A stretch of DNA of 64,000 nucleotides from Notamacropus eugenii (lineage: Eukaryota; Chordata; Mammalia; Diprotodontia; Macropodidae): the NCBI RefSeq assembly GCF_028372415.1, contig NC_092877.1, positions 247,747,010 to 247,811,009 on the forward strand, in the 5' to 3' direction. The stretch's first letter is position 1. Every line of letters starts with the position of its first letter. Both the position numbers and the translations under genes were made by a program. Shown piece after piece: positions 1-11,965 of this stretch. The notes beneath the pieces were generated by a model, which saw only the letters and a list, made by a program, of their open reading frames with translations, was not told the origin of the DNA and did not search any database.

Positions 1-177
1 TGAGTTTGTTTTCCTTGCCACTTGCTTTTTCTTTACTACTCTAATCTAGTTATTTAATTCTTCCCACCTTTTTTCTCTCAGCTAAGCCATTAAGCCTTAT
101 CTTTCTTCCCTTTCAGCTTTTATGTATTCAATTTCAAAAAGTTTTCCAGTTTTTAAATCTTATTTTCTGTATACTTT

Positions 178-1885
178 TTTATTTTTATGAATTTTATTTG
201 TTTTCAGTGTTCTACAATCACTACCATATAACTTAGATTATTTTCCCCCTCCCTCCCCCTTCCTTTCACCCTCCCTCACTGAGACAGCATACAATTTTAA
301 ATACGTCCAACACATGCATTCCTATCAAACACATTTTCACTATAGTCATGTTGCATAGAAGAATTAAAATGAATGGGAGAAATCATATAACAAATCAAAA
401 TGTAATACAAAATAAATTGATCTGCTACATTCTGCGATTGAATCCCAAAGTTCTTTCTCTGGGTATGGATGGCATTTTTGCCTTAAAGCACCATTGGGAA
501 TTTTTTTAAGTCCTACTGTTCCAATGAAGTTCCAAGTCTACCAGAAAAAAACAAGATACAAAACAACACAAAACAAAAAACTATCGCAGACTGTGGTCAT
601 TCCTATGCAAAAAGTTCTCCTGGTTCTCCTCCTTTCACTCAGCATCAGATCATTTACGGCTTTCCAGGCCTCGCTGAAGTCTTCCTGTCCACTATTTCTT
701 ATAGCATAATAGTATTCCATTGTATTCGTATACCATAATTTATTCATCCATTCCTCAATTCATGGGAATCCCCTTGATTTCCAGTTTTGGGCCACCACAA
801 AGAGTGCTGCTATAGATATTTTTGTACATGTGGGATCCTTTCCTATTTTTATTATCTCTTCGAGATACAATCCTGGAAGCAGTATTGGTAGATCAAAGGT
901 ATGCATATTTTTTTAGCCCTTTGGGCACAGTTCCAAATTGCTCTCCAGAATAGTTGGATCAGCTGACAGCTCCACCAACAATGAATTAGTGTTCCAACTC
1001 TTCCACATCCTCTCCAACATTTATCATCTAAATGTTCTGTCATGTTAACCAATCTGATAGGTGCGATGTGGTACTCAGAGCTCTTTGGATTTGCATCTCT
1101 CTAATCAATAGTGATTTAGAGTATTTTTTCATATGATTAGAGATATTTTTAATTTCTTCTTCTGAAAACTGTCTATTCATATCCTTTGACCATTTATCAC
1201 TTAGAGTGTACAGTTATTTTCAATGAAATTAATCTTTCTGGGTCTTGCTGCTGGGCTGTGTTGGTAATATATAGAAATACTGGTGATATATGGGTTTATT
1301 TTGTATCCTACAATTTTGTTAAAGTTCCTAATAATTTCAAGTAGTTTTTAGTTGATTCTCTAGAATTTTCTAAGTATAGCATCATACCATATGCTAAGAG
1401 TGATAATTTTCTTTTCTCATTGACTATTCTAAGTCCTTCAATTTTTTTCTTCTCTTATTGCTGCAGCTAACTTTTCTAGTACAATATTATATCACAGAGG
1501 ATATGATGAGCATCCTTGCTCATTAATAACAATATAATATAATTATATTATTATATAATTATATATAATCTTCATATAATATAAAATGTTATATAACATG
1601 TATTATTATGTATAATATATAGTCTTCATTTAATATAATATTATATAACATATAATATTATATATAATATAGAGCATATATGATTGTATATAATAACATA
1701 ATAATAACAAATAATAAACTCTGATTGGATCAGAAATGATTCTAACTTGTCCCCATTCCACATAGTGCTTGATGATGATTTTAGATTAATATTGTTTATC
1801 ATTTTAAGAAAAACTTTTATTCCTATAATCTCTTGTGTTTTTAATGGGAATGCGTAATATGTTTTGTCAAAAACTTCATTCTAGT
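178..1885 (-). mobile_element. LINE-1 3' fragment with internal deletion (marsupial-type L1)
   Basis: On the minus strand this reads as the 3' part of L1 ORF2 plus a short 3' UTR. The frame at 852-1052 contains the Cys-rich ORF2 C-terminal motif CWRGCG..GTLIHCWWSC, and the frame at 538-747 carries the following C-terminal segment with the LWY..TMEYY motif. The 1,225-1,500 stretch is the reverse-transcriptase FADD region in reverse. Compared with the fuller L1 at 26.7-33.5 kb, roughly 900 bp between the C-terminal region and the RT core are missing near 1,200-1,225. Further L1 homology resumes at 1,720-1,885, after an AT-rich insertion. Many stops and indels make it non-functional. Confidence 0.85.
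1515..1715. repeat. AT-rich low-complexity/TA-dinucleotide tract inside L1
   Basis: Almost pure A/T with repeating ATATAAT-type units. It interrupts the L1 RT region: L1 homology is visible on both sides (up to about 1,510 and again from about 1,720). It is probably a replication-slippage expansion within the element. Confidence 0.8.
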
Positions 1886-1899
1886 TACTGTCTCAGTTC

Positions 1900-2135
1900 A
1901 ATTGGAAAGCATTAGTCCTATCTTCTCCTTTTCAGACATTCATATCACTTACTGACCATTTTCAAATTATTCTACATCCCTCCCACCATCAAACCCTGTC
2001 AACTGACTCTTATGTATGATCTTGGACCATTTAATTGTAAGCTCCTAGAGGGCAGGGATTTTCTTGCTAGCTTATACTTGTATCACAATGCTAAATACTG
2101 TGCCTTTCATATTGCAACCTCTTAATAAACGTGTT
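1900..2135 (+). repeat. L2-like LINE 3' end
   Basis: The segment 2,030-2,135 has the typical L2/MIR 3' layout: TAAGCTCCTAGAGGGCAGGG, then a 'tgtgcctttcat' block, ending in CTTAATAAACG. Weaker L2-like sequence precedes it. The same layout recurs at 18.9, 23.2 and 37.1 kb. It is old and diverged. Confidence 0.6.
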
Positions 2136-2469
2136 ATCTTTCACTTCACAACATCTTGTGCCATTATATTTCCCCTAATTATTCAAGATCCCAATTACGT
2201 AATGTCATGTCTTCTCTCTAAGTAACACACCATGTTGTGCAATAGCAGTCTTTTGCCTTGTCTTTCAACCATTTTTTTTGCAGTATCTTATCTTTTGTGC
2301 ACCATAGTGTCATTGTTAGTTAATCTGATAAACTGATTCATAAAAATAAGTTGGTTATCATCTTAAAGGCTTACTGTTTTCAGTTTACTTTCTTTGCCCA
2401 GAGATACTACATGAAATACATGGGAATTTTAGGTGCAGTGGTAGTTTATTTTGAGGGAGTTAGGTACTA

Positions 2470-2770
2470 TTCAGTATCTTTCATGGAGTTTGGCACATAT
2501 TAAGGGTTTAATAAATAATTACCTATTGATTGATTATTAAATCCTATTTCTTTGGGACAGTAAGAGAAGTAGAAATGTGGAAATATGAGAGTGTGGAAAA
2601 ATAGGAAGATTCAATTAGTTCAATTCAGTTCAAAGGATTTAAATGCCTCCTATCCCCAAGATGCTGTCTTAGGTACTAGGAATAGGAAAAGAAAAAGGAA
2701 AATCGGTCCTTGACTTCAAGGAACTTGTATTACATTGGGAAAATATATGACACTTATAGAGGCAAATAGA
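2470..2770 (+). repeat. Ancient SINE/L2-type interspersed repeat pieces
   Basis: 2,480-2,540 ends like an L2 tail (TTTGGCACATATTAAGGGTT then AATAAATAATT). 2,600-2,760 contains the block 'gtactaggaataggaaaag ... ccttgacttcaaggaacttg', a motif of an old, widely spread mammalian repeat also hinted at 5,160-5,250 and 5,450-5,545. Exact family not resolved by eye. Confidence 0.4.
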
Positions 2771-2779
2771 AGATAATTT

Positions 2780-4180
2780 GAAGAGCAAGAAAGTAGTTAC
2801 AACTCAGGAGAATCACATAATTAATTAAATAAATTAAAACAAAAAAAGGATGGGGGAAAACAAAGGTAATATCCCATACATAGGCAACAACTTCCTTAAA
2901 GTCCCTTTTTCTTACTCTTTCCTTCTGATGTTAAGTTCAGTCACTTTTAGAACTCTGTCCCCTTCTTTGTTCATTATGTCTTAAGCTTCCTAGAAGTTTA
3001 AAATGTTCAAAGTAGTGGTTAACCACAGAGCAAATAGCTACAAGCAAACGTTATTCACAAATAAGGATCTAAGGATTCTACCTTATGCCATTTCCATCGT
3101 TTATATGCATTACCTAGAAATTCCCTTTGCTAAATGAAAATAAACCAGTCCAACTTACATTTCACATATACATATGTGCACATATATCTATAGATATCTT
3201 CATATATATGCATATACATACATATATACATACATACACACACACACACACACACTCTGTGTTTTTTATAGGAATAGATACTGTATTTTGTAAGAGGCTT
3301 CATTCTGGTTATTTTCTGGGTTCCAACATTTAAGTACGAGAAGATATAGTTCTATCACCCCAATGCATGAGAGTGAAGCAGTAAGGGAAAACAGAAGAAT
3401 ATGCTGTCTTCTTCAGTACCCACTGTAAAGATTTGTCTGTGTAGATGCCTGGCCTTGACAATGGATTCTAAAAATGTTTGGTAGGATCTTTTGATGATAG
3501 TTATTGCATAGCAGTAGACACCCATCTACCTATACTTCTCTGTCAGTATGCCTTTCTAGAGACCCAGGTTTGTTATTGCTTGAGGCTGTTTTTTGCTTCT
3601 AGAATCCTCCCGTTGGAAAATGCATTCAGTTTGTAGGATTGTTTCACCTTTCTCTCCCACCCAAAACTTCATGCAAGCAACCAAGAAACTGGACACTTTG
3701 CACACTGCCTTACTCAGATTGTTTGGAGAGATTTTAGTTGAGTCCCTAGTTATATCTGACATGTCATATTTTCCTGGGTTTAAAACCTCAACTACATCAA
3801 ACTTTGACATGGTCATTAAACAGAACTGATGAAAATCTCTTGATGAATTTTACTACTATAGGGTTGATCAGTTCCATCACCAAGGGTTGAAGAAGTCCCT
3901 TAGTGTTGATATTAGTGTAAAGCTAGTCATGACAGCAAACCTGAGTACTGCTATTGTGACTCATTTTAAGGGTCCAACTGCGTAGTATGTTGAACTCTGT
4001 ATTTATTCAGCAATAAATTAAATATTGTTCAATAAAGTAAAACATAACATCCATAACAATATCCTTAAGCAAAACATATCATCTAATATGTACATATATG
4101 TATATATATTATATATTTACATATACATTCATAGGCATACAGATATAGATACATCATAAAACTCAGTATGTCAAATGAAA
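2780..4180. other. Intergenic DNA, no gene seen; TA/CA microsatellites
   Basis: No recognisable gene. Two simple repeats lie here: 3,160-3,255 (mixed TA/TACA ending in a (CA) run) and 4,085-4,145 (TA/TACA). The small open frames at 3,127-3,333 and 3,556-3,829 have no recognisable motif; the former is largely the microsatellite. Confidence 0.6.
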
Positions 4181-4860
4181 CGGAGCATATATCACTGCAT
4201 CTCTAAAATCAGGGAGTCCCAGGCTAGGGTCTTTCCAAAAATGATGCATCAGGTATAGCAGAAAATACCACACCATCTATCTCTGTCACTGTGAGAACAA
4301 TCTTCTTAATCAATGCACAGTGTCTAAGTAAAGTCCTCTCTCGTTTTGACTCAAGGCTGACTTCCAAACTCCACGATTGTTTTCTGTGGGTTGACCACTC
4401 CTAACTCCTGCCTTCACATGCAGGAAGCTCTCTGCTCCTGCTCCTTATCTGAGCTCATTGTTCCACTCCAAACTCTTCCTGCTACTGCCTGAGAGCAGGC
4501 CCCAGGGGCTCTGGTCCACACCTTCTGTTTCTAGGAAAACAAAGTTTAACAGGGCTTTAACAATATTTTTACACATTAGCAGTGCTATCATCTCAATTCA
4601 CTCATAAAGACCAGCAAACAGAGCTTCTGTCTGAGAAATTAACACAGACCAACAGACAAGGCTTCTGTTTGAGGAATTAACAAGAAACAGGGCTCTCAAT
4701 ATCACAAACACTCTTTCTGTTAGACCTCCTCTCAAGCAACTTACCCTAGCCTGCTTATCCACGATTTTCTGTTTTAGTTCTTCTGACTGCCCTACTCTCT
4801 CTGTAAGCAATGTAATATACATTCTGTTTCCAATCAAAAATTCTTAATTAATTCAACCAA
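4180..4860. repeat. Unassigned repeat-like segment with a short tandem duplication
   Basis: This block is richer in C/T and GC than its surroundings and carries two consecutive imperfect copies of a ~40-bp unit: 4,611-4,650 (GCTTCTGTCTGAGAAATTAA core) and 4,651-4,690 (GCTTCTGTTTGAGGAATTAA core). Tandem units of this size are common in LTR U3 regions, so it could be part of an old LTR. No termini, TATA box or polyadenylation signal could be assigned. Confidence 0.35.
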
Positions 4861-5544
4861 AGGCAAAACACAATCAAAAGAACTTGATTGGCTAAAACTC
4901 AATCTAGAGCAGGAGCAAAAAATCCTACTTTGCTTGCTGTTACAACTAGTCAAATGTCTCCCATAGTGGGTACTTTGGGAAAATTTTGGCAAGATCCAGC
5001 CTATCATATTCAGAATTACGGATGAGGTAAACATGTCAGCTGTGACCTACTCATGTTCATCATTTGGAATGTTAAAACTGGCTTTTTTATTAACAAGAAT
5101 ACATGCTTATGTGTTGTAATGTGGTATATGTTGGGGTGAGGTGGGAGGGGCTGACAATGAAGAAGTATTTATTAAGTGACTACTGTTGCCAAGCAGTCTT
5201 CTAATGATCCAAAACCAAAACTGAAATAGCACCAGCCCTCAGAGATTTTGCTTAAATTCTACAAAATAACAAGCTATTCGTTATCTAGGACTCTCTGACA
5301 TTTCTATTACATTATGGTTTAACTTATGCTTCCCTTGCTACTCAATTTATTGCATCTCTTATTTCAGTGCAATGACTGAACACTCTTCATTGCTTAAGTC
5401 TTATACATCTCTTTTAGTGCTTTACATTTCAACTGTGGGATTCACTTTGACAAATATTTATCAAGCAACTCTCATATGCCTGATAATATACTAGACAATC
5501 TTATCACTAAGACAAATATGACAATACATACCCTCAAACAGTCT

Positions 5545-5882
5545 TTATGTAGTGATACAACTAGTAGTTTCTTCATGTAGCTTCATAGACCTTGACACAA
5601 CTTCCTTCTCTCCTCCTACTCTTCAGTCCCAAACTGATTGGTCCAAATTTCCTGATGCAGCTTATTGTTTAAGGAGTATAAAAAAGTCCCAGCCACTTGT
5701 AGTTGGTATCTCTCTGACTTGGTGGGTGACCAAGACTACCCAAGTCTAGGCTTAAGATATCTAAAGAAACGTAGTACTTCTATATCCTTGGTGTGTATTC
5801 ATGCTGTGCTAATACAAAATAAACATCTTTTGTTAAATATTCAACAAGTGCCTCATTTCAACCCATCAATAAACTCTAACTA
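5545..5882 (+). mobile_element. Solo-LTR-like element, family 'a' copy 1
   Basis: Layout of a short retroviral/MaLR-type LTR. An inverted CCAAT box (GATTGGTCC) lies near 5,636, a TATA box TATAAAAA at 5,677-5,684, and AATAAA at 5,818-5,823. A U5-like tail follows (TTTTGTTAAATATTCAAC). The element at 25.6-25.9 kb shares the same order and similar sequence at the TATA box, the TTGGTGGGTG block, the AATAAA and the tail, which supports a dispersed family. Exact 5' end and target duplication were not determined. The small frames 5,552-5,883 are incidental. Confidence 0.55.
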
Positions 5883-6670
5883 AGAAAGTCAAATCTGCAA
5901 CATATGCTACCAAGAGGGGAGGGTGATATACCCTTATATTTAAGTTTCTCTTCTCCAATTTCAAAATGTAGCTTTTCCAAACAATATTTTGTAGAGAAGA
6001 GGTGGTGTGATACTTTACTGCCTGGTCAAATCTTATTATTTCTTCCTAATAAACTTATCATTCCAAGTAGAGAAGGATATGTACTTTCTTTATATGCACC
6101 TTGCTCATTTCTGCTTCTCTATTTTCTCATACTCACTATCCAAATCCACAGCACTGAACTCACTAACCAACCTATCTATTACTATTGGGGAAAAAAAACC
6201 CAGCAAAAACAGAAAAACAGCATAATGCTTAATGTGTCAGACTGATAGCTCAAATACCTATACTCAACTTTAATCATTCCAGCGTTATATTCTACTTATA
6301 CAAATATTATCCATCCTTCAGGCATAATTCTAATATCACCTGCTCATTGAAAGCTTCCTTTGGCCCATGCAACTCAGAATGCTTTCATTGTCATCTGAAA
6401 AACTATAGCACTTATTGTCTATATTATTTGTTTATCATATGATGACTTTTTTTGGATATTTAACATTTATTATGTGCATTTCATTTGTCCCATAAAACTC
6501 TATTTTATAAACATATATCCCTCAAGTTGCTATGTATGTATTGGGTGCTCAGAAATATTGTTGAATGAAAGAATGAATAACATTATCTAAAAAGTAAAAA
6601 TCACCTCTCACATATTGTCATTTTCATAAAGTAAACAAAAAGCATACTTACCATGTGGAGTTGATTGAAT
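5883..6670. other. No gene recognised; weak L2/MIR-like sequence
   Basis: The open frame 5,904-6,245 (113 codons) has no motif I recognise and no start context worth noting. 6,320-6,590 loosely resembles an L2-type 3' region, including a 'gaatgaaagaatgaa' tail. Nothing else supported. Confidence 0.5.
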
Positions 6671-6677
6671 TTGTTAA

Positions 6678-6922
6678 TACATTTGCTGTTGTTGTTCAGT
6701 CATTGCAATCATGCTGACTCTTTGTGACCTCTTGTGAGTTTTTCTTGGCAAAGAAACTGTAATAGTTTGTCATTTCCGTCTTCAGCTTATTTTCTGGATG
6801 AGGAACCTGAGGCAAACAGGGCTAAGTGATTTGTCCAGGTTGACACAGATATTAAGTGTCTGATTCCAGATTTGATCTCACAGGCCAGTACTCTATCCAC
6901 TGTGCCATGGAGCTGACCTGAT
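6678..6922 (-). repeat. tRNA-headed CORE-SINE with CA-type tail
   Basis: The minus strand starts with the tRNA-like head GCTCCATGGCACAGTGGATA (A box) and continues through a B-box-like 'gagatcaaatc' segment and the conserved core 'ctcaggttcctcatcc'. The 3' region 'tttctttgccaagaaaa..tcacaaagagtcagcatga' follows. This is the abundant marsupial SINE architecture. About ten similar copies lie in the window. Confidence 0.8.
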
Positions 6923-7770
6923 TATTATATTAACAATAGCCTTTATTCATTTGCCTCCTCTAGATGAATAAGAAAAGTTTTTCTAAATTAATAAAGATTT
7001 TCCAGTAAATTAAATAGAAGACGTTTTGAAAAAAACATTGTAAATTGCATTTTATTCTCCATAGAATTTATTATGCTTTGCCGCAAGTTATTTTGTCATA
7101 TTTTGAAGTTTTAAGGAAGACCTGATATCATCTCTGTAGATACAGGCCCTCTAATATTGATTTTTACCCAATCATAACATTCAATTAATATGATACTTTA
7201 AGAAAAGTAAAAACTACTGAATAACAGTAATGAGCAGTGATGACTCACTGAAGCATCATAGTAGAATAGAAGTGTAACTTGGCAAAATTCATTGGAATTG
7301 AGTTCAAGGCACATTCCACCATGTTTGATTTGGGCTGCATTCATTTTATCTATCTGATTCTTGGCTTCCTTGTCCATAAAACTGATACATACCTAGTACT
7401 TAATTCACAAAGTTGATGCGAAAATTAAATAAGACAATTAATGTAAATTAATTCCTAAATTGTAAGGTATTTTAAAATATCAGTTGCCCCTGCATTTCAC
7501 AAAACTGGAAAACATTTGCTCTTAAAGTTATTTTATGATTTGTAAATCATTTTTCCCCTTGTGAATATGCCCTAGCCTTGTACTACAAAGTAACCTCCTT
7601 GAGGATAGCAGTTGTTCTCTTTTTCCCCCTTTCTTCTTCCTTCCCCCTTTCTCCTACCCTTATCTCCTCTGTGCTTCCCTCTTCTTTCTCCCTTTGCCTT
7701 CCCTTCTCTTCACCCTTACAAGATATCATCAGTCCAGATAGCTTCTGAAATTAAAATTGCTTATTCTTAA
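6923..7770. other. No gene or clear repeat seen
   Basis: AT-rich unique-looking sequence. A pyrimidine-rich tract lies at 7,615-7,720. Nothing further supported. Confidence 0.5.
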
Positions 7771-7775
7771 AATTC

Positions 7776-8036
7776 AATGTGGGCCAGCTAGATGGAACAG
7801 TAGATAGAGTTTTGGGCCTGGAGGCAGGAAGATTCATTTTCCTGAGTTCAAATATGTCCTCAGATAATTACTAGCTATGTGACTCTGTGCAGGTAAATTA
7901 AGCCTGCTTGTCTCAGTTTCCTAACCTGCAAAATGAGCTGAAAATGGAAAAGGCAAATAACTCCAGCCTCTTTGCCAAGAAAACTCCAGATAAGATTACA
8001 AAGAGTCAGACAACTGAAAATGGTTAAGCAAGAACA
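7776..8036 (+). repeat. tRNA-headed CORE-SINE
   Basis: Head GCCAGCTAGATGGAACAGTA at 7,783, then the core 'cctgagttcaaat ... ctcagtttcctaacctgcaaaatg'. The 3' segment is 'tctttgccaagaaaactcc ... cacaaagagtcag'-like. It abuts the HAL1 copy that begins at about 8,040. Confidence 0.8.
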
Positions 8037-8039
8037 ATA

Positions 8040-10292
8040 ATTTAATGAATTGAAGAAATTATTTATTAATAATGTATTTTCAGTTTTCAACATTTGCTTC
8101 CATAGTATGAACCTCAACCACTCCTTTCCAGAACCTGCCCTTCCTTCTATAACTCCCCATTCTCCCATCCCCTTCCATTCTATTTTCCTTAAAGGACAGG
8201 ATAGATTTCTATACACCATTATCTGTATAACTTATCTCCAAGTTGCATGCAAAACCCATTTTAGCATTCATTTTTAAAGCTTTGAGTTCCATATTCTCTC
8301 CTTCCCTCCCTCCCCACACACTTTCATTGACAAAGCAAGCAATTTGATATAGGCCAAAACATGTGTAGACATACAAAATATTTCCATAACAGTCATATTG
8401 TGAGAGAGGCACCACATTTTCCTCTATTGTATCTTCCATTTATTCCATTTTGTCCCTTGACCTGTCTCCCACAATACTTTTGCTTCTGATTATACCTTCC
8501 CTCAATCTGCCTTCCTTTCTATTGTCCTCCCTCTCCTATTACCTTCTCCCCTGTCTTCTTATAAGGTAAGATAGATTTCCATACTAAACTGAATGTGGAT
8601 TATTCCTTCCTTAAGCCAAATCTGATGAGAGTATGGTTCACTTATTCCATATCACCTCCCTTGTCTTCACCTCCATGCAAAAACCTCTATCTTACTTCTT
8701 TCATGTGAGATACTTTACTACATTCTACCTCTCCCTTTCTCTTTCTCCCAGTACATTCCTCTCAACACTTAATTACGTTTTTTAAGTATCGTCTCTTCAT
8801 ATTCAGTTCACAATGTGCCCTCTTTCTATATATAAATATATATATATATAAAATATGAATTTATTGCATATAATATACACCCATGCATATACACATGTAC
8901 ATATATATGCACATACATATACCTACATCCATATAATATACACACATATATACATGTATGTACATGTGTATATATGTGGAGATATACCTACACATATTTA
9001 TGCACATATACAAATACATATATGCATACACATGCACATGTGTGCACATATACATATACACAGATATACATGTGTGTGCATATGTGTATGTGTAGACAGA
9101 TTGATATTTATATCTATATCTATCTATCTACTTATCTACCATTCTGTCTATATATACGCATTCCCTTTAACTACCCTAACACTGAAAAAGGTCTCTTGAG
9201 TTACAAATATCATCTTTCCATGTAGGAATACAAACTGCTCAACTTTAATGAGTCCCTTATGGCATTTCTTTCCTGTTTACATGTTCAATGTTTCCCTCGA
9301 TTCTTGTATTCAAAAGCCAAAGTTTTTATTCAACTTTGGTCCTTTCAGAAAGAATGCTTGGAAATACTCTATTTCTTTGGAATTCTATTTTTCCCCTAAA
9401 GTATTATACTCAGTTTTTCTGTGTAGCTGATTCTTAGTTTTAATCCTTGTTCCTTTGACCTCTGGAATGTAATATTATAAGCCCTCCAGTCGTCTTGTGT
9501 CAAAACTGTTAAATCCCATATTATCCTGTGTTTCCACAATACTTTAATTGTTTCTTTCTGGCTGCTTGTAATATTTTCTCTTTAACCTGGGACCTCTGCA
9601 ATTTGGATTTAATATTCCTAAGAGCTTTCCTTTATGGGTCATTTTCAGGAGTGATTCATGGATTCTTTCAATTTCTATTTTTCCCTCTACTTCTAGAATA
9701 ACAGGACGGTTTTCCTTCATAATTTCTTGAAAGATGATGTCTTTGCTCTTTCTTATACATGGATTTCAGGTAGACCAATAATTTTTAAATTATTTCTCTT
9801 GGATCAATTTTCCGGGTCAGTTGTTTTTCCAGTGAAATATTTCATGTTGTCTTACATATTTTTTCATTCTTCTTGTTTTGTTTTATATTTTCTTGATTTC
9901 TCATAAAATCATTAACTTCCTTTTGCTCCATTCTACTAATTAAGGAATTATTTTCTTCAGTGAGTATTTGAACCTCTTCTTCCATTAGGTCCTTTCTGCT
10001 CTTAAAGGCATTCTTCTCCTCATTGGTTTTGTGAACCTCTTCTGCAGTTTAGATTAGTCTATTTTTAAAGGTGTTATTTTCTTCAACATTTTTTTTCTTC
10101 TTTAACAAGCTGCTGACACATTTTTCATGATTTACTTGCATCACTTTAATTTCTCTTCCCAACTTTTCCTCTACTTCTTTTTCTTGATTTTCAGAATCCT
10201 TTTCAAGTTCTTCCATGGCCTGAGACCCTTTACATTGATTACTCAAGGTACCCTTATTTTTATCAGTGTCAGACACCCTCCTCTGGTGTCAA
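8040..10292 (-). mobile_element. HAL1 (half-L1, ORF1-only) copy A, degraded
   Basis: On the minus strand the order is ORF1 coiled-coil segment (10,290 to ~9,950), ORF1 RRM/C-terminal segment (~9,900-9,250), a long 3' UTR with an internal microsatellite (8,830-9,155), and an A-rich 3' end at 8,040. The open frame 10,049-10,276 is ORF1 N-terminal coiled coil (MEELEKDSENQEKEVEEKLG region). No ORF2/RT sequence lies between ORF1 and the 3' end, which is the defining feature of HAL1. The same layout is seen at 12.6-17.9, 33.6-36.2 and 43.5-46.4 kb. The 5' end looks truncated near 10,290. Multiple frame breaks; not coding. Confidence 0.8.
8830..9155. repeat. Compound TA/CA/TACA microsatellite in HAL1 3' UTR
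   Basis: About 325 bp of alternating purine/pyrimidine repeats (TATA, CACATA, TATC). It creates artefactual open frames on both strands (8,855-9,199, 8,861-9,061, 8,974-9,225) rich in I/Y/H/T/M. It sits at the same relative place, just downstream of ORF1, as the microsatellites in HAL1 copies B and C. Confidence 0.9.
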
Positions 10293-10584
10293 TTTTAGTT
10301 GGGATGAGAAATACTTATGTGCTGAGATCTGAACACGAGGAGATATGAAACATTTTGAAAAGAATAAGCATGGTAGAAAATAACAAGGAAACTAAGGTCT
10401 CCATCCCAACGTGACTCATATCACCGTAAATGGTATGTTAATGATCAACAAAAGTTAATATGCTTCCTCAAATATTTGATGTAATTTGAGAGGATATTAT
10501 TGTGGTTGTTGAAAAGAATGTAACTCGAACGACTTATTGACCCTAGTTCTAGAAAAGTAAAACAAAAATATCTGTACATATATA

Positions 10585-10642
<58 letters not shown>

Positions 10643-11725
10643 AATGGTTAGCATTTCTTTTTTTGTTTATTGCTTGTTTATTTGTTGTTGTTGTTGTTTT
10701 TGCTTTTGTGCAGTACCTTTTAACGGCACTGTGAAACCAATAAGTAATGCATGTGTATATGTATATATGCATGTGTATAGATATACATGCAAATTTGCAT
10801 ATCAACACACACATACATACATATGTGTGCATATATCTAATCTTTATTTTCGATATTCATTAGAGCGGCATAAGGCAATGAGATTTCCTCACTTTCTACT
10901 TTGTGTTTTCTTTTCTTTTTGACAAATATTGATTTATTTCCCCATCATTCCAACACTGTGCATAGTAACATGCTGATGATTCATTGATTTTACTCTTTGT
11001 ATATCAAGACAAACAATGACATTAGTTCTTCCTTCGAAGCAAATTGTTTGCAAATTTTGTTTTTTTTTTCTTCTAACTGGTGATTTATTTCTATGGGAGC
11101 AGAATATAAATATTATAAAGTCATATGTAATTGAAACATTCGGGGATATAGCTTTTATTTTCTCCTCAGAGTGATAGATTCATTTTTTTTCTACATAATA
11201 CACTATTAGAGTTCAGACTTTTCATTTCTGATTTTTTTAAAGTTGTTAGTAATAATATTGTTAAAATCTAATGTGTTTGACAAATCCCTTTCTCCAGAAG
11301 CTTTTTCCACCTGAAGTAAAGCTACATTATTTTTTTCAAATTTCAAGTTAGTACACGAAATCAGAAGATGAACTTCCATACTCCAGGGCTAAAAGATAAA
11401 TATCATCTTTCATAGAATAGTAGGAGAAATGATACTCCAACACTGATTATGGATACTCAATTATTTTGTTACACTAATAAAACATTTATCTATGTACATT
11501 AAAGCATTATAGATATCCAAAATTGAAGAAATTTTTTATCTTAACAATTCCAGGAGATGTCATATATTTCCTCCATCCAGATGTTAGTGGCAGTGATTGT
11601 CTTGTGGAAAGAAAATAGAAGCCAAAAACAAAAAGAATAAAATTCCTTAAGAAAATGTTTAGTTTTTCCTTTGATGTAAAAATACCATTAATGTTTTCCT
11701 CTAAATGATGAAAGACAAAATAAAA
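10293..11725. other. No gene; two microsatellites
   Basis: Unique-looking AT-rich sequence with a TA/TG repeat at 10,570-10,641 and a TG/CA/TA stretch at about 10,750-10,835. The open frames at 10,445-10,922 are mostly translations of these repeats. Nothing else recognised. Confidence 0.6.
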
Positions 11726-11734
11726 AAAAAATCT

Positions 11735-11965
11735 AAGGTTGTTAGGTGGTATACTGAAGAGTTCTCAACCTAGAGTCAGGAAAATCTAAATACAAATCTT
11801 TTCTGAGACATTTTTTTGGTTGTGATTCTTAGTATTTCATTTTACTTCTGCCTTCCTCAGTTTCCTCATTTATAAAGTAAAGAATAATGATAGCCCTCAA
11901 TTCCCAAGGTTGTTGTGAGCATAAAATGTGATAACATGTATAAAGACATTGAATACCTTGAATGG
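11735..11965 (+). repeat. CORE-SINE/MIR-like repeat, diverged
   Basis: Begins 'ggttgttaggtggtatactgaa', contains 'agtcaggaaaatctaaatac', the core 'ctcagtttcctcatttataaag' and a 'gttgttgtgagcataaa' 3' block as in other tRNA-headed SINEs here. The open frame on the opposite strand is incidental. Confidence 0.65.

Noticed and set aside
3127..3333. Possible small ORF after a TA-rich stretch
   Set aside because: Half of it is a CA/TA microsatellite.
5904..6245. 113-codon plus-strand frame without repeat origin
   Set aside because: No recognisable domain, signal peptide or splice/promoter context; length is within chance expectation for this many frames.
8855..9225. Frames of 66-114 codons rich in Tyr, Ile, His, Thr and Met
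   Set aside because: Translations of a TA/CA compound repeat in the HAL1 3' UTR.
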